Source: Canna indica (Eukaryota; Streptophyta; Magnoliopsida; Zingiberales; Cannaceae). Taken from it: DNA of 64,000 nucleotides. Shown in pieces: positions 45,764 through 56,340 of this stretch (position 1 is its first letter; every line of letters starts with the position of its first letter). The position numbers and the translations under genes were made by a program. The notes under the pieces are model-generated. The model saw only the letters and a program-made list of their open reading frames with translations, ran no database searches and was not told where the DNA came from. The stretch spans positions 35,010,501-35,074,500 of the forward strand of contig CP136890.1 of the NCBI GenBank assembly GCA_034359265.1. The letters run 5' to 3'.

Positions 45764-46926
45764 GGAAAAATTATATTTTTGGTCCCATAGTTTCCTCCAA
45801 TTTTGATTTTGGTCCCTATAAATTTAAAATTTTGATTTTAATCCCCACACTTTACTTCAGTTTAGGATTTGATCCCTACCGTTAAATAAAGTTTAAACGG
45901 TGCTGACGTGGATAACATGTGCTGACCGGACAATGCTGACGTGGAGCCTGCAGGAATCAACTTGGTAAACTATAGAGACTAAAACTAAAATTTTATAAAT
46001 TACGAGGACTAAAACTAAAATTTTATAAATCATAGGGACTAAAACCAAAATTTAAGTAATTATTTTTTCTAATAACTATAAAAAATTATATGATATTACT
46101 TGGCCCCGCTGAGCTTGGCTCGAAAAAAATCGTGCCCGACCTGAAAAAGTTTGTGCCCAACACGCGTGCCAGACCCGGCCCCTAAAAAATTCGTGCCCAA
46201 CCCGACCCAAAAAATTTCGTGCCTTACCCGCGTGCCCGACCCGACCCAAAAAAGTTCGTGCCCAACCCGCGTGCCCGACCCAGCCCAAAAAAAATTCGTG
46301 CCCGACCCGACCCGAAAAAATTCGTACCCGACCCGGTCGGGCACGAATTTTTTTAGGCCGGGTCATGCACGAATTTTTTTAGGCCGAGTCGGGCACGTAT
46401 TTTTTTGGGCCGGATCGAGCACGAATTTTTTCAGGCTGGGTCGGGCATGAAACTTTTTTGGGCCAGGTCGGGCATGAATTTTTCCGGGCCGGGTCGGGCA
46501 CGAACTTTTTACGAGCCGGGTCGGGCACGAATTTTTTCAGGCCGGGTCTGTTCGGGCACGAATTTTTTCGGGCCAGGCTGAGCCGGATCAGGTAATATCA
46601 TATAATTTTTTATAGTTATTAGGAAAAATAATTACTTAAATTTTGATTTTAATCCCTATAGTTTACAAAATTTTAATTTTAGTCCTCATAGTTTATAAAA
46701 CTTTGATTTTAGTCCCTATAGTTTACCAAGTTGATTCGTGCAGGCTCACGTCAGCATTGTCCAGTCAGTACATGTTATCCACGTCAGCACCGTTTAAATT
46801 TTATTTAACGATAGAGACTAAATCCTAAACGGAAGTAAAGTGTGGGAACTAAAATCAAAATTTTGAAATTATAGAGATCAAAATCAAAATTGAAGAAAAT
46901 TATACGACCAAACATATAATTTTTCC
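45764..46926. mobile_element. MULE-like foldback element, 1163 bp
   Basis: It is bounded by a perfect 9-bp target duplication, TTAATAATT at 45755-45763 and 46927-46935, the length typical of Mutator-like elements. The ends are GGAAAAATTATAT and its complement. Terminal inverted repeats extend about 330 bp per arm, with 'aacggtgctgacgtggataa' on the left matched by ttatccacgtcagcaccgtt on the right. The inner arms (46100-46335 and 46335-46600) repeat cgtgcccgacccgaaaaaa and its complement. The whole element can therefore fold into one hairpin centred near 46335. No transposase. Open frames at 46076-46450 are repeat by-products. Confidence 0.95.
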
Positions 46927-46935
46927 TTAATAATT

Positions 46936-47502
46936 TTATACTCTGTATGCTATACAATAAAGTAAATTTCATATAAAAGAATCAAAACCCCTACTTCCCA
47001 ATCCCACCCGAGAGTGACCCCGACCCAAATCCCTATCTCCCAAACCCCACTTGGCGACTCCAACTCCGATCTCCATCTGGCAATCTCCCGATTCCTCCCT
47101 GCCAGTGTCGGATCTCTTGATCTCTCCACATTGCGAAGCATGTAAGAGTCGCCGTCTCCTCTGACGTCAACCTCGCGTTCTCGCCCTTAGAAAATCTTGT
47201 TCCCAAGGTGAGATATCAATTTGCATTGGGCTCCTGTTCCCAAGCTTTTACATTTAGAAAATTTGCATGGACGCTTGTTCATGAATTTATTGTCATTGGA
47301 TGCCTCTGGTCCTTGTTTCCTCTCTGTGTGTTTGTCTTCTGTTAAAAAAATTCGCACTTGTTATCTAGGATTTTGGTTCTTAGTTTTATCTTGGATAGGA
47401 AGCCTGCATCTTGAAGATATTGTTTATTTCTTCATATATTATATTTATGTAAGCTAGTATAATAGTTTAGTTGGATGCCCTTAAATATTGCATTGGTGGA
47501 AA
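46936..47502 (+). other. Unidentified, possibly an untranslated first exon
   Basis: CT- and CCC-rich text at 46985-47200 ends in 'tgttcccaag|gtgaga', which resembles a splice donor after a GC-richer leader. No coding frame of a known family follows before the foldback element at 47511. It may be a decayed 5' exon. I cannot assign it. Confidence 0.3.
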
Positions 47503-47510
47503 CATGCCAG

Positions 47511-48227
47511 CAAGGTTTAAAATCTCGGTACCGGTACCGTACCGTACCGACACACGGTACGGTCCGGTATGGAAAATAGCATACCGGTTTTTTTTTTTTT
47601 TTAAGAGTTAGATATAACTCTAATAATACATAATTGATGAATAAATGCTTAAAATCAATATTCAAATGTCAAATACATAAATTCAATGTTTAAAAGCCAT
47701 TTGGTACTCTATTAGGATTTTTCATAGATACAAGAGAATAACATTAGAATTAATACCATGTGTTGGTACGTCTTATTGTGTTGGTACGCAACATAAGACG
47801 TACCAACTCATGATATTCATCATCTTAGTTGATGTTGCGCTACGTCTTATGTTGCGCTACGCAGAGTCTTCGGCGGTCCTAATGTAATTCTCTTGTATCG
47901 AGAAATCCTAATAGAGTACCAAATGGCTTTTAAACATTGTATTCATGTATTTGACATTTGAATATTGATTTTAAGCATTTCTTCATCAATTATGTATTAT
48001 TAGAATTATATCTAACTCTAAAAAAAAACCGATATCGTGTAATACCGGGCGGTATAATACATATACCGCCCTTACCAGGCGGTATATGGCGAAATACCGC
48101 CATATACCGCCCGGTATACATGATATACCCGGTATTTTCAAATACCGGGTATATCGAATACCGGAATCCCCAAAAACCGGTATATACCGGCCGGTATATA
48201 CCGTTTCGGGCGGTATTTTAAACCTTA
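47511..48227. mobile_element. hAT-like foldback element, 717 bp
   Basis: The ends caaggtttaaaat and attttaaacctta are inverted repeats. CATGCCAG at 47503-47510 and 48228-48235 is a perfect 8-bp target duplication (nine if a shared A is counted). Long arms mirror each other: 'ttagatataactctaataat', 'gaatattgattttaagcatt' and 'atacaagagaat' occur on both sides. The outer parts are rich in accggta/taccggt words. The centre lies near 47840. Non-coding; the four short frames here are reflections of one another. Confidence 0.92.
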
Positions 48228-48328
48228 CATGCCAGTAAGTTATAGAGATCGTTTTTAGAGCAGCGTCAAATGATTTTTTTTCTAAGTATGGTAAAAGTTC
48301 TTCTTGAGGAATGTGAGCTGGAAAAAAT

Positions 48329-48940
48329 AGTTGGTTGATGAGAGGCTTCAGAAACTGATATATAGTGGGCAACTTGATAACAATCAATTGGACAGGTACA
48401 AAGTGATCATGAGAAAATTACCTTTAAGTAAAGCCATTACATTACTTCTTAAAAGTGATGAGTTTAATTTGTAAATACTTTGTTTTTTGTTTTTTTTAAT
48501 TGTTGAACATAGATCATCAATAAGAGGCTTAGAAATATCTTTTATACTATATAATTTGCAACTTGCAAAGAATCATTTTCCTCCTTGTTCTCTTTGAGAA
48601 TGAGAAATTATGTTTCAAACCATTTCCTCTCTTTGCAATACTCTTTTGATATACTAAAAGATCTAACTAGATAAGAGATGTCCCATTAATAAAATGGGGA
48701 TATAATCCAACTACGATATCATTATACATCAACCTCTTTGCTTTGTATAATTTGATTAAATCTTTATAATTTGCTCAGGGGGCAATTTGTATCTATAATG
48801 TTGTTAATTAGTTCGTGGATTATGTTTTTGCATTGTTGTATGCTAGTGCATCAATATTTCTTTGGTTATTACCTGCTCTATTCTATGTAGTATCTTTTAT
48901 GCATATTGCTTATTTCCTTTTTAAAAAATGGCTGTTATTT
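48329..48940. repeat. Source-like copy of the duplicated 0.6-kb segment
   Basis: It matches 44319-44932. Text runs on smoothly from 48236 into this copy, while at 44 kb the copy is sandwiched inside broken hAT sequence. This locus is therefore the probable donor. No domain could be recognised. Confidence 0.8.
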
Positions 48941-50678
48941 TTGATAAATTCAATGCATAGTTACTTAAATATTGTAGGGTTGAAGTACATGAAGAATAAA
49001 ATCACATGATGGTGTGAGGATAGTTGACATTGTGGAAGGGAGAATGATGATTATCATTTGAACAATGATGTTTAATGAGGTTGAACAATTTATAATTTCA
49101 CGTGGTTGAAAACTTGAACAATGGTGTTTTAACTAAATAGTAATGTTTCTATGATTTTTAAAGTATGTTTTAGTTGAGTTACGAGTAGTTGTTGATTGGT
49201 AATGTTTTTATGGAATGGTAATGATATTAGTTAAATTATGAGTTTTTTTAATTTGTTATATTCGAAGTTAGTGTTGTTGAAAATTTTGTGCTCTAGTATT
49301 GAGCTTTTATGATTTTAAAGTGTACAACTTATAATATGATTTATTGATTTTCTTATTAAATATATTGTTTATCTAAATGCGGTGCGAATGCGGATGGGTC
49401 CAAATATCCACATATGTATGCAGTGCGCATATCCATATCCGTTGTAGATGTGGAAGTTAAATGCGGTGCGGATGCGAATGATGTAATATTTGCACCATAT
49501 CTAATCCGCTTCCATCCATCCATAGACACAATTGTTATAATTCTATTTATTTGTGTTTTCCTAATTTTTAAGGGACTAGACTGAAAGAGAGTCCTTATGC
49601 AGTGTTTGTTTGACAAATTGATGTGCGGGTTTGGACTAACAAGAGTCTTGTCTTGTCCCTCGGCCAAAAAAATTCAAAGGACCAAATTGCCCATAAACCT
49701 TATTCTCTTCCTCATTCCTTTGCAGTCGATTATGTTTCTCTTTTGCTTGCATCCGAGAGCGACAATAGCGGGCGTGCCGACGAAGTGCAGCAGGATATCC
49801 TGTGCAGCTTTGCTCTTTCCTATTGCGGCAGCGACAACGGTACTCAGAGGGGAGAGACTTCCTCCTGAACGAGCTCTAGAAGTAGGGCTGTAGTAACTAT
49901 GGATGGACCAATGTATCGTATTTGTAGTAATTATGAATGAACTAACTTATGGTCTTTGTAATTTATATATTAGTATAATATACTGTATTTTTAACGCAAT
50001 ATATTATTAACACATAATTATTATTTTATAATTATAATAACATATTTTATCTTGTTCAGTGTTTTTTCTATCATCATCTAAACATAGGATGGCACAAATG
50101 CTATTTTGATCAATTCACCTTGTCCTCTGCTGTGATGAAAGAAACACATGATAGTACTAATTTTGTTATCCAGTGCATCGTGAAACGAATAGGAGATGAG
50201 TCATTGTTTAGTGCTGTCGTTTCCTATTTTGTGCAGTTTGCAAAACCAATAGACCCTAAAGGTACATGTTTAGGGCCTTTTATACTTTTGGAGAACTTCC
50301 TGCTATCAAGGTTGGTACATAGCTAAAGAATGGGATAAAATTGAGAAAAACATAAAATTTAGAATATTTTAATATAATAATCCTTTTTATTCATGCATCT
50401 TAATTTGAAAAATAAAATATTCATCTTTAATGACACACAAGAATATTTTATGAGAATTACACTAATTATTAATTATTCCGTATATAAAGAAATAAAAACT
50501 AGTAAATAATGTTAATAAATCCTTGCTCTAAGTTTATATCTATAGCAGCTCCTTGGCCCATCCGCCTTCTCTTTTGCATCTTCACAACAATGGTGGTGTA
50601 GGATCTTTGAAGCTACGATATATAGAAGCATTGATTGTTCTTCTTTAAGTGTTCTTCCCTCTAAGGGAGACGACATAG
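48941..50678. other. Intergenic DNA with no recognisable gene
   Basis: AT-rich text to about 49360, then a GC-richer block (about 49374-49520) with gcggtgcgaatgcggatg and atgcggtgcggatgcgaatg. This block could be another degenerate hAT MITE. Open frames of 81-103 codons around 49356-49893 overlap on both strands and match nothing I know. A 68-codon frame at 50120-50326 is also unassigned. Confidence 0.45.
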
Positions 50679-50686
50679 GTTCTCTC

Positions 50687-51133
50687 TAGGGGTGGCCATT
50701 CGTGCCGGGCCGAGCCGGCCCAAAAAAAATTTATGCATGGCCTGGCCCGGCCCAACACGAAAAATAACTGGCCGGCATGGCATGGTCCGTTTAGCCCGAT
50801 AACACGAAAAAGAAAATTGGATTATCGGGCCCAAATAGTTTATCGGGCCCAAAGCGTGCTATCGGGCCCGAATCGTGCTATTATAACCAGGCTATTGGGC
50901 CCATATCATGCTATTGGGCCGATTCGGGCCCGATAGCTCGATATTTTTGATAATGCACAAAATTCTTATCGGGCTATTGGGCCGAGCCGAGCCTACACCA
51001 TCTAACCCGGCCCGACCAGATAATTTTTCAGGCCTTATCGGGCTGGCCCGATAATGGCCCGAGCACGATAAGGACCAGCCCGAACTCAACATTTTTTTGG
51101 GCTATTGGGCCAAGCCATATATTGCCAGCCCTA
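50687..51133. mobile_element. hAT-like non-autonomous element, 447 bp, GC-rich
   Basis: TAGGGGTGGCCATTCGTGCC at the left and ttgccagcccta at the right are imperfect inverted ends. GTTCTCTC at 50679-50686 and 51134-51141 is a perfect 8-bp target duplication. The interior consists of gggcccgat and atcgggcc words in both orientations. It lies in the leader of the VMA21-like locus, splitting 'ggttctctc' text just upstream of a transcript-like 'ctctttactccttcgtttct'. Confidence 0.95.
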
Positions 51134-51344
51134 GTTCTCTCTTTACTCCTTCGTTTCTAGGGTTTTTGGTTTCATTAATTCTTCGCCACCATTTTGGCCG
51201 GAGAGATTCTGACTTGAATATGGTAAGAATGACCTCAACATTCGGTTTCGAGAAAAAAAAGTAGATTAATTCGTCTAATTACTTGCTGATTGCAACCAAG
51301 TTTTAGTTTATTTTGAGTTATTGCAATTCGTTCCAACTATATAT

Positions 51345-51485
51345 AGCAAATCTTGAATGGAAACCTGATGTCGGGGCATATTTGGCCTCAGTTAACTGCG
51401 ATCAAACTTGATCCGGATGGGAATGGACCAATTTTGGAGTTCTTGCGTACAGTTATGGTTGAAGAGTATGTTTATGACTCATAGA
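51345..51485 (+). other. Possible unassigned exon upstream of the VMA21-like exon
   Basis: An open stretch after 'atatatag' reads GHIWPQLTAIKLDPDGNGPI and LEFLRTVMVEEYVYDS before TAG. The acidic DPDGNG phrase and the length look protein-like. I recognise no family, and the frame does not join cleanly with the VMA21-like exon. It may be part of a separate decayed gene. Confidence 0.25.
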
Positions 51486-51634
51486 CTAGGTTTTTGATAA
51501 GTGTTGTTGATAAGGTGAATATGTAAGATGTTTGACTAATTGAAAGTAAATGGTAACAATATAAATTGGAATATGACAAGATGTTGCAAGAAAATAAGCC
51601 TTATATTCTTTTTCCCTTTTTCTTGAAATTGCAG

Positions 51635-51737
51635 AAGGCAATGTCGAATGTGATTAAGAAGTTCTTTATTGCATCAATGGTCATGTGGATTGCTCCAGTT
51701 GCCGTGTTATATGGATTTAACAACCATTTATTTCCTG
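51635..51737 (+). CDS. VMA21-like V-ATPase assembly protein, first coding exon only
   Basis: After an acceptor (tgaaattgcag) the exon opens at ATG 51641 and reads MSNVIKKFFIASMVMWIAPV, then a hydrophobic AVLYGFNNHLFPG. It stops at a good donor (ctg|gtatgc). This is the first transmembrane segment of VMA21, an ER membrane chaperone needed to assemble the V0 sector of the vacuolar proton pump. The family's second half (a second membrane segment and an ER-retrieval tail) should follow, but I found no matching exon up to 53 kb. Either the intron is long and disrupted or the gene is a truncated duplicate. Upstream, 51155-51240 looks like an untranslated exon (ending 'gaatatg|gtaaga'). Confidence 0.75.
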
Positions 51738-53089
51738 GTATGCTTAAACACTAGCATTCTATTTCCTGTTGTCATGTTCGTAGTGATGTTTGAGTTATAT
51801 TCTTAAAGATATCTTGAAGCTTTATTTTTGTAATTATGAGATTTGAACTCTCCGACCATTTTGCCTTGCTTGCCATGCTTTCATATGATACTGAGGTTAA
51901 AACTTTAGAATTCTTTTTAATTTCTGCGAGATGCATATAGTTACTAGTGTATTTGATGTCTTTCCATTTTTCCTTTCATGTATGAAGTCATCCCAAGTTG
52001 CTCATTGGATGATTGAATTAGTTATTTTCATTCTTTGGTTCCTGAATAGATTCATGTCTGAAACTACCATTATTGCAGTAGGCTAGGGAGCTCTACATGG
52101 ATCAAATATTTATACTGTCTTGGAACGATATATTTTCTTTGCACATGAGCAGAGTTTTGAGTTGATATATCAGTTCTACTTGTCTGTGACACTCTTAGCT
52201 ACAAGTCAACTAAGAAATCTTATTTAGCAGTTATAAATATTTAGCAAAGGAGGCACATGAAATTCCATTACCTGATATTAATTGGATGCCAAACCAAGAT
52301 TCCATTTCCTGACTTGAGCTAAAAGCTGCTCACAGATAATTGTTAGTGACTCAATAGTGGATCAGAAGTTCTCTTATTAGATTTTGTGCTATGGAACTTT
52401 AAGATGCCATTTCCCTCGGTGTTGTGTGCCCATCAAGAGTGTCCTTGCTTATTTTAAAGCATGAAGTGATTTGCTTGCAAGGTAAGTAATGGTAATAGCA
52501 TAGTCTTTTGTTGTTTAATTGCCTTAAAGCATGAAAATTGATGGGCCATAAGTCACTCCATGCATGGCCCAAATAACTCGATGCGATAGGCACTACCCAC
52601 CCAAGACCTATCATAGATAATTATTAAGAAATCTTAAAATGAGTGGGATCCGTGCATTAGAACTATCAATGCTTTAAGAAAATATTTTGAGGGAATATTT
52701 CAGTGCCACTATGAGCTAATTGCAAATTTCCAATCAAACTCCTTTTTGAATTCGAACTCGTATTCTCACCCATTAAATGACAAGTCAACAGCTGAGTAGG
52801 AATCCCAAATAATATTATTTTCAATCAATTTAACTTGACTCCATCCCCTACTGTTTTTTTATTCTCCTTGTTCCTATAGTTTTAGTTTCAATCATGAGTA
52901 TTCTGTATTGATTTAGAAAGTAAACAGTTTTACTAGAAATTTAATGGTGTCATTATGGAGGATTTTAAATTGCGAGCCTTGTCAGAATGGTAAGATTTGT
53001 TTCATTACAACAAGGGAAACCAGGTTCTAGTCATAGAATATTATTGAGATAAGAGGTGGGTACAAAAAAATTATCTTAGGGGGCTTTTG
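51738..53089. other. Non-coding DNA, no gene seen
   Basis: This was searched in vain for the remaining VMA21 exons. A 71-codon minus-strand frame at 52399-52614 is unassigned. AT-rich throughout. Confidence 0.4.
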
Positions 53090-53639
53090 ATTAGATGGAA
53101 TAGATGAGAATGAAATACTATTCTTTACGGTCCATTGTTTGGCTGAGACTTTTTGATAAGATATAGGTGAGCCATAAGGAATAGATAAAGATTATTATTT
53201 TTTATGGACGAGGAATACCATTCCTTGGGTTGATATTTTTCAATTCCACCTATTTCCTTGAGGTAAGGAATAGTATTCCAAATTAAAGTTGTCAAATCGT
53301 GAATCGTTTGATCAAATTTTAAATCATGAATCATGGATCGTTTCGTATTGTACGATACGGAATTATATTCATAAAAAGCCTAAATAACAAAATTACATAC
53401 ATAGAACATCAAGAAAATACTTAAAAAGTAGCAAATAACTTAATAAGTTTTTTAATTTCAGTATATCACTTAAGAAATAGTACAACGTTATAAATCAAAT
53501 CCATCCATTAATACCGAAATACCATCCTAAGCCACTAGTTTTAAGTAAACTCATAAAAGTCGTATCAAATTGGGGCAAAAAAAAGTAAAAGACTCTAGTT
53601 TCTAAATGTTAATAATATGTTCTTCAATTCCCCTCCCCT
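53090..53639. repeat. AT-rich MITE-like stretch and hAT 3' flank
   Basis: At 53090-53285 the text 'gattagatggaatagatgag' and 'ggaatagataaag' is similar in style to the 1614-2631 family and has weak inverted ends (ttttgattagatggaa and ttccttgaggtaagg). From about 53286 to 53639 there are atcatgaatcatggatcgt/acgatacgg palindromic words that may belong to the subterminal part of the hAT element whose gene follows. Confidence 0.35.
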
Positions 53640-55575
53640 TAAAAGGTCAAGATCATCAAAGTCGTGAATAGCTTGAGTGCTATCATTAACCACAATCACT
53701 TATTCATCTCCATTTTCATCACTACCATCATCTTTAGTGCCTTCAACTTCAGCAACTTGTATGTCTTTTCCCATGTCCTTCTTGCTCACAGTCACAACAT
53801 TAAGGTTTCTTGGTCTTAAACAAAGAATGTAAATTGTAATTTGTAGATTTCTTAAGTAATGTAAGAAATAGGACTTAAGGAAATTTCATAATTCTATCTC
53901 TTTTTCTCTTTCTATTTGGAGCTCTTTCTTCAATATTGAAGCACTCGTGGACCTCCATCCAAGATTTATCTCCTTCTTGCAGCTCTAAATCATCTAGGCA
54001 AGGCTCCTTTATTTTCTGTGATACATTCATCATAAGTTCCATGTCTCAAAGACAAATAGGATCACATGTCTCTACTTTTTCTTCTCTTATATTCTTTATT
54101 GACTCAAGATTAAGATTGTATTTGATAAATACAAACGCATTGAGCCTTTGTTGCTCTACACTTTCTCTTCTTAGAGTGGATGTGTTCAAACACACTTCAA
54201 TTCCTTTCACAGTCCGTAGCATTACACATGAGACTTAGTATACGGATGACAAAAGTTTGCGCAACTCCTTGCATTCCACTCCAAAATAACACCATAAAGC
54301 TAACAAAGAGGAAATGAATGCAATAAATATATTGGAAAGTAGCAAACAACCAAACACAAATAAATACAATTTACAAAATAAAGATTACAAAGCAAGAAAG
54401 TGTACCGGGCTGCATTTTATTTCTAGTTGCTATTGCCAAGTCATATCCAAACATCCCCTTTACCTTGTCAAATTTAGCAAGTTGGGCAATGATTTTTAGT
54501 CTTGTCTCTATTTTTGGACCAAACTTATCTATCACTTTGTATAAACCATTCATCACCTCAGTATACGTACTAAATCTTGTTTCATAACGAAGCTTATAAA
54601 GTTGTTATAATTTATAAAATTAATACTAATATTGCAATACTCTAATAATAATAGGTTTTGATAATTGATAATGCTATAAAAGAATGAAAAAATTATTACT
54701 TAGGATTAAGGTAGTATCCAACATCATGAAGAGGTCTACGGAGTTGATAGTCCCATCGTTTGTCAACAATTTCCCAAACTTTCATGTATGTGTATCCACA
54801 TTTTGCAAATTATTTGCTATATGCTCCTTTGCTCTATCCATTGCTTCATAGATGTAACCCATGGATGGATTTGAATCACCATCCACAAGTGGAGAGATAA
54901 GAGCAGCAATAAGTCAAAGATTTTCAAAACCTTGAGTCTCCCAAATAGCATAAGTGCTGCTAGCCCACTCTTCTGATGCAAACATGAACTAGAGTGCCTA
55001 CCTTTTGATCCAAAACTGATTTCAGTGTGAGATAAGCAGTAGCAAATCTAGTAACTGCTGGCCTTGTTAACTCCCTACCATTGGAAAAAACTTTTAAACA
55101 AATTAAGCACTTAAGTGTGCCTATAGATGAAGACTGTGATCTTCTTTGCCTTTCCAATTATATTAAAAAAATATGGGTAAGTTACCAATATCTTAAAGAA
55201 TCAAGTTTAGGCAGTGGGCTTCACATGGTGTCTGAAAGAGACATTTTTTTTTCTCCACTAACTTGTTTCTATGAGTCACTATTTGAGCTACATTCTCTTC
55301 TCCAATGTCATCCACCATACTGTCAAGCAACTCAAATATTTTTTCATCATCTTTAATTGAACTGCTAGCATAAATAGAGTTAATGAACACAGTTCCTCTT
55401 GGACTATTGACTAAAAATTTAATGAAACATCTGCTCTGTCTTCTTCCATTCATCCCTGTAGATTTCCAATCTTGTGTTGATATCATCAACCTCTTTCTTT
55501 AAATACGTTACTCTGACCTCATGGTAACTTAGAGGCTTTAAACCTTTTCCATTTTTAGATATTTAGATATTGACT
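53640..55575 (-). pseudogene. hAT transposase, middle and C-terminal part, broken
   Basis: Minus-strand text starts with the hAT phrase GLKPLSYHEVRVTYLKKEVD at about 55505-55560. It continues into a DUF659-type domain (FIKFLVNSPRGTVFINSIYA near 55370-55430, then DDIGEENVAQIVT and TPCEAHCLNLIL). Next come GRELTRPAVTRFATAYLTL near 55010-55080, a VMNGLYK-type segment near 54540, and the C-terminal dimerisation region with LNAFVFIKYNLNL near 54110-54150. An acidic tail ends near 53640. Stops, frameshifts and small deletions are frequent. The N-terminal part lies at 63035-63397, upstream on the same strand, so the viral block 55585-63035 split this gene. Confidence 0.88.
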
Positions 55576-55787
55576 TCGCCATTTAAAGTGGAACGGAAGC
55601 GCGCGTCTCAAACTGATCGCTGGTTACTACGAACACGGGAGCAGAATGAGGAACTTAGAAGTAGAGAGATGGAGACTAGAAGTGAAAAAGGAAAGCTTAG
55701 AAGCTTAGATTAGAAATCTTAGTACAAACGAGAGAAGTAGAACTCCTTGGATCTCAAGTGTGTTCTGCAACTCTAAGTTACACACCT

Positions 55788-55793
55788 TATATA
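55788..55793 (+). promoter_or_regulatory. Candidate TATA box of the viral promoter
   Basis: TATATA within 'ccttatatagacatat' lies about 240 bp upstream of the primer-binding site, the usual arrangement for the pregenomic RNA promoter of badnaviruses. Transcription would start near 55820. Whether it is active in the plant is unknown. Confidence 0.6.
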
Positions 55794-55822
55794 GACATAT
55801 AGGAAGCTTCCTGAAGAAGCGC

Positions 55823-55871
55823 AATAATTCAATGCGGGTGCTCATTGGGCCCCATCGTCCATTGAATTATT
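55823..55871 (+). promoter_or_regulatory. 12-bp stem hairpin in the viral leader
   Basis: AATAATTCAATG at 55823-55834 pairs perfectly with CATTGAATTATT at 55860-55871 around a 25-base GC-rich loop. It lies just downstream of the expected RNA start. Leader hairpins in this virus family take part in ribosome shunting or RNA packaging; a role here is inferred. Confidence 0.6.
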
Positions 55872-55954
55872 AGCTCTTATCAGTAGGATAGATTCCTTCG
55901 TACAACTTAAGATAAGATTTCTACTGTACATGATTAAGACAGAACTCAATTATT

Positions 55955-56018
55955 GTCCTTCGTGGTTATCCTTCCAGCTCATGGTGTCCTTCGTTGTTAT
56001 CTTTCCAGCTCATGGTGT
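55955..56018. repeat. 31-bp direct repeat in the viral leader
   Basis: Two near-identical copies (55955 and 55986) of gtccttcgtggttatccttc plus cagctcatggt. The same pair recurs at about 56933-56996, showing that a leader piece was duplicated within the cluster. Confidence 0.85.
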
Positions 56019-56024
56019 GAACTT

Positions 56025-56036
56025 TGGTATCAAAGC
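56025..56036 (+). promoter_or_regulatory. Viral primer-binding site for initiator tRNA-Met
   Basis: TGGTATCAAAGC differs at one base from TGGTATCAGAGC, the complement of the tRNA-Met 3' region used to prime minus-strand DNA in badnaviruses. By convention this site marks nucleotide 1 of the circular viral map. It follows the repeated leader segment and precedes the small ORFs. Confidence 0.88.
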
Positions 56037-56185
56037 TTGGATTCTTATCATATTAACTTATCCTGCAATTCAAAGGTACGATTATTGCTTTAACTTCTAG
56101 TATTTTATCTGAGCTGAACTGAAAAACTTAATCTTGGGCAAATTAAGATTGTACTTCTAAAACAAATAACTTAAGATAGGCGATA

Positions 56186-56340
56186 AAGAGGGCAGAGTAC
56201 TCAAACAAGAGGAAGATACCCGTTACTTTCGTAATCTTAAGGAGTTTTTTTTTGGATTACAATTGCAATTTACCCAGGCTAAGGAACAAGATCAGCCTGG
56301 TAGTTACTAAGAAGTATTACATAATCGTATTAAATTTCTC
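56186..56340 (+). pseudogene. Viral ORF1 remnant
   Basis: An open stretch directly upstream of ORF2 contains RYFRNLKEFF and FTQAKEQDQP-like text, followed by an in-frame TAA near 56307. No ATG is present. In tungroviruses ORF1 starts at a non-AUG codon, so absence of ATG is not decisive. Similarity to the small badnavirus P1 is only in size, place and charge. Part of the leader next to it is a T-run, so indels are likely. Confidence 0.45.

Noticed and set aside
46076..46450. Repetitive proteins of about 80-100 codons
   Set aside because: They translate the cgtgcccgacccgaaaaaa repeat of the MULE-like hairpin on both strands.
45764..46926. Retrotransposon LTR pair in inverted orientation
   Set aside because: Perfect 9-bp duplication and terminal inverted repeats fit a MULE-type DNA element; there is no TG...CA or primer site.
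49356..49893. Host genes of 81-103 codons
   Set aside because: Overlapping frames on opposite strands, no recognisable domain, no splice-supported extension.
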